Shown here one piece after another: positions 58,047-64,000 of a stretch of 64,000 nt of DNA. The position numbers were made by a program, and so were the translations under genes. Source of the DNA: Streptomyces olivochromogenes (GTDB taxonomy: Bacteria; Actinomycetota; Actinomycetes; Streptomycetales; Streptomycetaceae); NCBI RefSeq assembly GCF_001514115.1, contig NZ_KQ948460.1, positions 62,001 to 126,000 of the forward strand, given 5' to 3'. The notes beneath the pieces were generated by a model. It did not search any database. It worked only from the letters and a program-made list of their open reading frames with translations, and was not told the DNA's origin. Position 1 is the first letter of the stretch. Each line of letters starts with the position of its first letter.

Positions 58047-58086
58047 TGTGGACGCCCCCACACCGAAAGGTGTAGGGGCGTCCACA
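58047..58086. terminator. Strong terminator between topA and tmk
   Basis: An 18-position stem with a single C-A mismatch closed by a GAAA tetraloop (arms 58047-58064 and 58069-58086). It lies just upstream of tmk and downstream of topA, which should separate their transcription. Confidence 0.92.
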
Positions 58087-58103
58087 ACTGATTGCGGCAG
58101 AAG

Positions 58104-58212
58104 CCGCGACCTGACAGGGGCCGCGGGACCTGACGGAGACCGCGAGCTCGGACGGAGACCGCGAGACCTGACGAAGGTCCGCGAGACCTGCCGGGGGCCG
58201 CAAGCCCGGACC
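58104..58212. repeat. Six drifting 17-20 bp repeats after topA
   Basis: Units begin with CCGCGA/CCGCGG at about 58104, 58121, 58140, 58159, 58179 and 58198 and carry GACCTGACGGAGA-like cores. They fill the space from the topA stop to the terminator. Confidence 0.75.
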
Positions 58213-61026
58213 TCAGTTCTCCGAAGCCGCCGTCTTCTTGGCGGCGGCCTTCTTGGCCGGAGCCTTCTTGGCAGCCGTCTTCGAAGTCGTCGTCTTCTTT
58301 GCGGCCGTCTTCTTGGCTGGGGCCTTCTTGGCCGGAGCCTTCTTGGCGGCCGCCTTCTTCGCGGTCTTCTTGGCGGGAGCCTTGGCGCGCTTCTCCGCCA
58401 GCAGCTCGTAGCCGCGCTCCGGAGTGATCTCTTCGACGCTGTCGGCGGAGCGCAGGGTCGCGTTGGTCTCGCCGTCGGTCACGTACGGCCCGAAACGGCC
58501 GTCCTTGACCACGACGGGCTTCCCGCTGACCGGGTCCTCGCCCAGCTCCTTGAGCGGCGGCTTGGCGGCCGCGCGCCCGCGCTGCTTGGGCTGGGAGTAG
58601 ATCTCCAGCGCCTCTTCGAGGGTGATGGTGAAGAGCTGGTCCTCGGACTGCAGGGAGCGCGAGTCCGTGCCCTTCTTCAGGTACGGCCCGTAGCGCCCGT
58701 TCTGCGCGGTGATCTCCACGCCCTCGGCGTCCTTGCCGACGACGCGCGGCAGGGACATCAGTTTGAGGGCGTCGCCGAGCGTCACCGTGTCGAGCGACAT
58801 CGACTTGAAGAGTGAGGCGGTACGCGGCTTGACGGCGTTCTTGCCCGTCTTCGGGGTGCCCTCGGGGAGTACCTCGGTGACGTACGGGCCGTAGCGGCCG
58901 TCCCTGGCGATGATCTGGTGGCCCGACTCCGGATCCGTACCGAGCTCGAAGTCGCCGCTCGGCTTGGCGAGCAGTTCCTCCGCGAGCTCGATGCTCAGCT
59001 CGTCCGGGGCCAGGTCCTCGGGCACATCCGCGCGCTGGTGGTGCTCGGAGTCCTTCTCGCCGCGCTCGATGTACGGGCCGTAGCGGCCCACACGCAGCAT
59101 GATGCCGTCGCCGACCGGGAAGGACGACACCTCGCGGGCGTCGATGGCGCCCAGGTCGGTGACGAGCTCCTTGAGGCCGCCCAGGTGGTCCCCGTCGCCG
59201 TTGCCGGCCTCGGCGGCGCCCGCGGCGTCGCCCTCGCCGAAGTAGAACCGCTTGAGCCACGGCACGGCCTGCGCCTCGCCCCGCGCGATGCGGTCGAGGT
59301 CGTCCTCCATCTTGGCCGTGAAGTCGTAGTCCACGAGCCGCCCGAAGTGCTTCTCCAGGAGGTTGACCACGGCGAAGGACAGGAAGGACGGCACGAGTGC
59401 CGTGCCCTTCTTGAACACGTATCCGCGGTCGAGGATCGTGCCGATGATCGACGCGTACGTCGACGGGCGGCCGATCTCGCGCTCTTCGAGTTCCTTGACC
59501 AGCGACGCCTCGGTGTAGCGGGCCGGGGGCTTGGTGGCGTGCCCGTCGACCGTGATCTCCTCGGCGGACAGCGGGTCGCCCTCGTTGACCTGCGGGAGAC
59601 GGCGCTCGCGGTCGTCGAGCTCGGCGTTCGGGTCGTCCGCGCCCTCGACGTACGCCTTCAGGAAGCCGTGGAAGGTGATCGTCTTGCCGGACGCGCTGAA
59701 CTCGGCGTCGCGGCCGTCGGAGGCCGTGCCCGCGATCTTCACGGTGACGGAGTTGCCGACCGCGTCCTTCATCTGGGAGGCGACGGTCCGCTTCCAGATC
59801 AGCTCGTACAGCTTGAACTGGTCGCCGGTCAGGCCCGTCTCGGCCGGGGTGCGGAAACGATCACCCGAGGGACGGATCGCCTCGTGCGCCTCCTGCGCGT
59901 TCTTGACCTTCCCGGCGTACGTCCGCGGCTGGGCCGGCAGGTACTCGGCGCCGTAGAGCTGCGTGACCTGGGCTCGGGCGGCGGAGATCGCCGTTTCCGA
60001 GAGGGTCGTGGAGTCCGTACGCATGTACGTGATGAAGCCGTTCTCGTACAGCTTCTGGGCCACCTGCATGGTGGCCTTCGCGCCGAAGCCGAGCTTGCGC
60101 GAGGCCTCCTGCTGGAGGGTCGTCGTGCGGAACGGCGCGTACGGCGAGCGGCGGTACGGCTTGGACTCGACCGAGCGGACCGCGAAGTTCGTGTCCTGGA
60201 GGGCGGCGGCGAGCGCACGGGCGTTCGTCTCGTCCAGGTGGAGCGTGTTCGCGCCCTTGATCTGGCCCAGCGAGTCGAAGTCGCGACCCTGGGCGATGCG
60301 CTTTCCGTCGACCGCGGTCAGACGGGCGACCAGGTTGGACGGGTCGCTGGCGTCACCGGCGCGGCCGGTGCCGAAGGTGCCGGTCAGGTCCCAGTACTCG
60401 GCGGAGCGGAAGGCGATGCGCTCGCGCTCCCGCTCGACGACGAGCCGGGTCGCCACGGACTGCACACGGCCCGCCGACAGCCGCGGCATGACCTTCTTCC
60501 ACAGAACCGGCGAGACCTCGTAGCCGTAGAGGCGGTCGAGGATGCGGCGGGTCTCCTGGGCGTCGACGAGCTTCTGGTTGAGCTCGCGCGGGTTGGCGAC
60601 AGCGGCCTGGATCGCGGCCTTGGTGATCTCGTGGAAGACCATCCGCTTGACCGGAACCTTGGGCTTGAGCACTTCCTGGAGGTGCCACGCGATGGCTTCG
60701 CCCTCGCGGTCCTCATCGGTGGCGAGGTAGAGCTCGTCGGAGTCGCGCAGCAGGTCCTTGAGCTTCTTGACCTGGGCCTTCTTGTCGGCGTTGACCACAT
60801 AGATGGGCTGGAAGTCGTGCTCGACGTCCACGCCGAGGCGGCGCACCTCGCCGGTGTACTCCTCCGGCACCTCCGCGGCGCCGTTGGGGAGGTCACGGAT
60901 GTGCCCGACGCTCGCTTCGACGACATAGCCGGGGCCGAGATAGCCCTTGATCGTCTTCGCCTTGGCAGGCGACTCGACGATGACGAGTCGGCGGCCGCCG
61001 TGTGCGGTGTCGCTGGTCGGGGACAA
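58213..61026 (-). CDS. topA: DNA topoisomerase I with lysine-rich tail
   Basis: Relaxes negative supercoils; 937 residues from a TTG start (LSPTSDTAHGGRRLVIVESPAK begins the conserved Streptomyces form, here split at the toprim strand), with GGAGAG upstream. Toprim acidic residues are in LATDEDREGEAIAWH; the active tyrosine is in GFITYMRTDST near residue 330. There are no zinc fingers; instead the last 60 residues are AKK/APAKK repeats that hold DNA and make the enzyme processive. The three C-terminal GRYGPYL-type motifs are topoisomerase C-terminal repeats. Confidence 0.97.
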   Translation of the reverse strand: MSPTSDTAHGGRRLVIVESPAKAKTIKGYLGPGYVVEASVGHIRDLPNGAAEVPEEYTGEVRRLGVDVEHDFQPIYVVNADKKAQVKKLKDLLRDSDELYLATDEDREGEAIAWHLQEVLKPKVPVKRMVFHEITKAAIQAAVANPRELNQKLVDAQETRRILDRLYGYEVSPVLWKKVMPRLSAGRVQSVATRLVVERERERIAFRSAEYWDLTGTFGTGRAGDASDPSNLVARLTAVDGKRIAQGRDFDSLGQIKGANTLHLDETNARALAAALQDTNFAVRSVESKPYRRSPYAPFRTTTLQQEASRKLGFGAKATMQVAQKLYENGFITYMRTDSTTLSETAISAARAQVTQLYGAEYLPAQPRTYAGKVKNAQEAHEAIRPSGDRFRTPAETGLTGDQFKLYELIWKRTVASQMKDAVGNSVTVKIAGTASDGRDAEFSASGKTITFHGFLKAYVEGADDPNAELDDRERRLPQVNEGDPLSAEEITVDGHATKPPARYTEASLVKELEEREIGRPSTYASIIGTILDRGYVFKKGTALVPSFLSFAVVNLLEKHFGRLVDYDFTAKMEDDLDRIARGEAQAVPWLKRFYFGEGDAAGAAEAGNGDGDHLGGLKELVTDLGAIDAREVSSFPVGDGIMLRVGRYGPYIERGEKDSEHHQRADVPEDLAPDELSIELAEELLAKPSGDFELGTDPESGHQIIARDGRYGPYVTEVLPEGTPKTGKNAVKPRTASLFKSMSLDTVTLGDALKLMSLPRVVGKDAEGVEITAQNGRYGPYLKKGTDSRSLQSEDQLFTITLEEALEIYSQPKQRGRAAAKPPLKELGEDPVSGKPVVVKDGRFGPYVTDGETNATLRSADSVEEITPERGYELLAEKRAKAPAKKTAKKAAAKKAPAKKAPAKKTAAKKTTTSKTAAKKAPAKKAAAKKTAASEN

Positions 61027-61262
61027 CTTCGCTCTTCTCTCCGGTCGACGCAGGGGGTCTCCCCAGGCCTTGGTCCCGGGGGTCGGGTCATGCTGACGCT
61101 GCGGAGTGTGACGGTACATCCCGCCCCCGTGTCAAACGGGAAAAGCCCGCAACGGCCACTCGAACGGTAACCCGACTACCGCCATTCCTGCCGCCCGGAG
61201 TGTCCAGCAGCCCTTTCGGGTCTATCCGGAGCGTGACCTCTCAGTTACCGGAGAGCCGTCCC

Positions 61263-61460
61263 TCACGCGCGCGTAAAACACCACATCCCCAGCGCCAGCG
61301 CACCAGCTCCGGCGACGCCGGCGAGCGTCGCCGATGCGACGCGGTTCACACCGACGGCGACGGGCTCGCCCTGTCGCACCCGCACCGCGGTCCAGACCAG
61401 CAGTCCGCCTCCGAACAGGGCGAACACCGTCCCCACGAAGATCGCCGGTCCGCTTTCCAT
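61263..61460 (-). CDS. Small two-span membrane protein
   Basis: A 65-residue protein with two helices (AIFVGTVFALFGGGLLVWTAV and TLAGVAGAGALALGMWCF) joined by a short basic loop. ATG at 61460 is preceded by AAGGA at spacing seven, and codon use looks coding. No family recognised. It lies between the kinase and topA on the same strand. Confidence 0.7.
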   Translation of the reverse strand: MESGPAIFVGTVFALFGGGLLVWTAVRVRQGEPVAVGVNRVASATLAGVAGAGALALGMWCFTRA

Positions 61461-61568
61461 TGATATGTCCTTCCACCCCGGAGCCCCAGGGTGGGGAGGT
61501 TGCCACTCCCTGGAAGCCGACGCGCGAACCTGCGGTGAACGCCGGGAAGACGGCGCATCATGGACCGC

Positions 61569-63938
61569 TCAGACCGTGGCGGGATCGGGTATCCGCTCGC
61601 TCGTCCGCGCACCGTCGGCCCGTCTCACGGTGCACAGGACTTTGTTGAATCCTTGATTCCACTCCTCCTCACTGGCCAGCCAACCGGAGACGGTGTGCTC
61701 CGTGTCGAACGCCCAACTCGACGCGAACTTGTTGGTACAGAGCTTGCCTCCCTGGGCGAGGGCCTTCTTGTAGTCCATGCCCGCCGCGGCCTGCGCGGTG
61801 CCGATCACCTGGTCGGTGTGCGGCTCAGCACAGTCCGCCAGGTGAGCATCGAAGCTCTTGCCCTTCTCCGCGTAGTTCCAGCAGTCCCCGGTGCCCATCT
61901 GGGTGGGCCACAGATTCACCCCCGCGTCCCGGAACCGCCCCACCTCGCCGCCTATCGCGACATGGCGTCCGAGCACGAGACATGCCGTACCGCCCTCGGC
62001 CGCGCCGAAGCCGTCCTTCGTCGGTGCGACGGCGTAGACACCCGCGTCGGGCAGGGCGTCGGCCGTCGCCGCGCTCTGGCTGGTGCAGCGCTGCGCGCCA
62101 TGGGCGAGGGCGTCGGCGTAGTCGTCGGCCGTGTCGACGGCCACGACCTGGCCGTCCGGCCAGTCCTTGGCGCAGTTCACGACGCCCAGGTTGAGCGCCG
62201 ACTTGAAGGCGGGTCCCGACCAGACCGCCTTCACGCAGTCGCCGGCCTGCAACGGCTTGGTGAGGCCCACCTGTTCGCCGTACGGATACACCGGCCCCGT
62301 CGGTCCCGGCGACGGGCTCCCTGTGGGGCGCTTCTTCGCGGTCGCGTCCTTCGTGCCGCCGTCGTCGCCGGTGAGTGAGACGGCGGCCCAGGTGCCGCCG
62401 ACGACCACCAGGAGAACGCCCACGACGAGGGCGACGACAGGGACCAGAGGCCTCCTGCGACGCGCCGGCGGCCGGGGCGGAGCGGCCGTGGACCCGGTGG
62501 GCGCACCGGTCCCGGCGTACGGATTCCACTCGTACGCGCCACTGGGAGTGGACGGGCGCCAGGGGCCGTACGCAGGCGGGATGCCGGAGGGCGGCCCGAA
62601 CGGGCACCCGGCGGCCGGGCCGCCGGGTGGAGTGTTCGGGTTGTGCGGGGTGTTGGGGTTGTACGGGGCGTTCGGGTCGTACGGGGTGTTTGGGGTCGGG
62701 GGTGCGCCTGAGGTCTGCGGGACGCCGGGGGTCTGTGGGACGCCTGAGGTCTGTGGAACGCCTGGGATTTGCGGAACGCCTGGAACGTTTGGAGTCGGCG
62801 GGACGCCGGGGATCTGCGGAACGCCGGGTGCCTGCGGAACGCCTGGAGTCTGCGGAGTGCTGGGAATCTGCGGGACGCCGGGGGTCTGCGGGGTTCCCGG
62901 AGGCGAGCCCGTGACATGCCCGGGCGGTGCCCCGGCGGGAAACCCGGGCGGTGCCCCGGCGGCGTACTCGGGTGACGGTCCGGCGGCGTACCCGGGCGAC
63001 GGCCCCGCGACGTACCCCGGCGGTAGCCCCGCGGGATACCCCGGCGGTGGCCCGAACACCCCGCCCGCCGCCGCCTGCACCACCCGCTCAAGCCCCCGTG
63101 CGACCGCCTCCGGCGACGACCGCCGCAATGGGTCCTTGACCAGCAGTCCGTGCAGCACGGGGGTCAGTTCACCGGCTCGGACGGGCGGGGTGGGTTCCTC
63201 TCCGAGCAGGGCCGTCAGCGTCGCGTACTGACCCGGCCGGTCGAAGGGGCCACGGCCCTCGACGGCGGCGTACAACGTGGCGCCGAGGGAGAAGAGGTCC
63301 GCGGCCGGGGTGGGCGGCTCGCCGCGGGCGCGCTCGGGGGCGAGATAGCCGGGCGTACCGAGGATGCCGGCGGTTGCGGTGAGCCGGGGCTCGCGGGACT
63401 CGGGCTGGAGCGCGATCCCGTAGTCGGTGAGCAGTACGCGCGCGTAGGGATCACCCGAAGAGTCGGGCGCCAGAAGGATGTTGGCCGGTTTCACATCCCT
63501 GTGGAGGATCCCGATCCGGTGTCCGGCGGAGAGCGCGTCGAGGACGGCCAGCCCGATCCGGGCGGCCCGAGCGGGCGACAGCGGCCCCGACTGCCGTACG
63601 ACCGCCTGCAGATCGACCGCGTCCGGCACGTACTCCATGACGATCCACGGCAGTCCCTCATGCACCACCACGTCGTGCACGGTGACCACATGGGGATGCC
63701 CGCGCAGCCGCGCCGCGTGCCGGGCCTCGCTGCGCGCCCGGGCGACGCGCTGCCCATGCTCCGCCGCGTCCATCGGCACGTCCGGCAGCGCGATCTCCTT
63801 CATGGAGACCTCGCAGGCCAACTCCGCGTCGTACGCGAGCCACACCCTCCCCATGCCGCCCGCGCCGAGCGTCCGCAGCAGCCGGTACCGGCCGCCGATG
63901 ATCCTGCCCTCGCCCTGATCCGGCGTCTCCCCCGTCAT
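61569..63938 (-). CDS. Transmembrane Ser/Thr protein kinase with Pro-rich repeats
   Basis: A 789-residue receptor-like kinase. The kinase domain at 15-275 has LGAGGMGRVW, the MKE lysine, HRDVKPANIL and APE (LAPERARG), but the metal motif is DYG rather than DFG. A 200-residue Pro/Gly region with GVPQTP and NTPYDPN repeats leads to a membrane helix near 500-518. The outside part has two GDC-starting, cysteine-rich halves (GDCVKAVWSG, GDCWNYAEKG) like septum-formation domains. ATG at 63938 has GGGGGAGG upstream. Probable role: sensing at the cell surface; targets unknown. Confidence 0.93.
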   Translation of the reverse strand: MTGETPDQGEGRIIGGRYRLLRTLGAGGMGRVWLAYDAELACEVSMKEIALPDVPMDAAEHGQRVARARSEARHAARLRGHPHVVTVHDVVVHEGLPWIVMEYVPDAVDLQAVVRQSGPLSPARAARIGLAVLDALSAGHRIGILHRDVKPANILLAPDSSGDPYARVLLTDYGIALQPESREPRLTATAGILGTPGYLAPERARGEPPTPAADLFSLGATLYAAVEGRGPFDRPGQYATLTALLGEEPTPPVRAGELTPVLHGLLVKDPLRRSSPEAVARGLERVVQAAAGGVFGPPPGYPAGLPPGYVAGPSPGYAAGPSPEYAAGAPPGFPAGAPPGHVTGSPPGTPQTPGVPQIPSTPQTPGVPQAPGVPQIPGVPPTPNVPGVPQIPGVPQTSGVPQTPGVPQTSGAPPTPNTPYDPNAPYNPNTPHNPNTPPGGPAAGCPFGPPSGIPPAYGPWRPSTPSGAYEWNPYAGTGAPTGSTAAPPRPPARRRRPLVPVVALVVGVLLVVVGGTWAAVSLTGDDGGTKDATAKKRPTGSPSPGPTGPVYPYGEQVGLTKPLQAGDCVKAVWSGPAFKSALNLGVVNCAKDWPDGQVVAVDTADDYADALAHGAQRCTSQSAATADALPDAGVYAVAPTKDGFGAAEGGTACLVLGRHVAIGGEVGRFRDAGVNLWPTQMGTGDCWNYAEKGKSFDAHLADCAEPHTDQVIGTAQAAAGMDYKKALAQGGKLCTNKFASSWAFDTEHTVSGWLASEEEWNQGFNKVLCTVRRADGARTSERIPDPATV

Positions 63939-64000
63939 GGCGCCTCCCCCGAGACAGCGCGCCTCCCCCGAGGACGCATGGAGCTTGTCTCTTGAAGGTA

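Noticed and set aside
16896..58212. Direct repeat arrays as possible CRISPR
   Set aside because: All arrays are head-to-tail with no unique spacers, and there are no cas genes.

Overview
The window is a piece of a very GC-rich actinobacterial chromosome, almost certainly Streptomyces. The signs are strong G/C in third codon positions, many GTG/TTG starts, a tipA homologue with its promoter, a DUF5753-regulator/ATPase/DUF397 trio, a DNA topoisomerase I with a lysine-rich tail and no zinc fingers, and a membrane-fused thymidylate kinase. There are no transposases, integrases, rRNAs or CRISPR arrays. One tRNA (Thr, CGT) is present.

Layout. 1-8.9 kb: folate and purine housekeeping. folP (5' end missing), folB, folK and a DUF3180 gene run rightward; folE, ftsH, hpt, tilS and a DUF2342 metalloprotease run leftward. 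9-19.7 kb: a PBP4-type carboxypeptidase, inorganic pyrophosphatase, a ThrE-type exporter, a DedA protein, YbjQ, tipA, a CLC channel, glutamate decarboxylase, PadR and DinB proteins. 19.8-24.1 kb: an aldehyde dehydrogenase with palindromic sites upstream, the regulator/ATPase/DUF397 trio, and a decayed SRPBCC gene. 24.2-27.2 kb: two divergent operons of cysteine-poor (zinc-independent type) ribosomal proteins, S18, L31, L33, L28 and S14, with a CobW-family protein; they share a control region holding a candidate Zur site. 27.3-46.2 kb: accessory genes, including lipoproteins, a DUF2786 protein, an HTH-Clp_N protein under two identical-arm palindromes, a solitary family-A polymerase, a large AfsR-type regulator, an NPP1-like secreted protein, a MarR/MFS pair and an AraC regulator. 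46.2-51.1 kb: a two-component system divergent from an ABC/FtsX exporter. 51.2-64 kb: tRNA-Thr, a secreted peptidase, holB, tmk, topA, a small membrane protein and a transmembrane Ser/Thr kinase.

Three themes cross the window. First, many unrelated short tandem repeats (6-27 bp units, 4-8 copies) lie just after stop codons, in leaders, or in linker regions of proteins. Second, TTA codons, read in Streptomyces by the bldA tRNA, occur in only three genes that I could find: the CLC channel, the anti-sigma-like ATPase and the AraC regulator (twice). Third, at least two promoters look leaderless with operators laid directly over them: the HTH-Clp_N gene and rpmG. The best candidates for undescribed biology are the doubly palindromic HTH-Clp_N promoter, the shared 29-bp element in front of both the ATPase and DUF397 genes, and the P-loop-less CobW protein inside the zinc-free ribosome operon.
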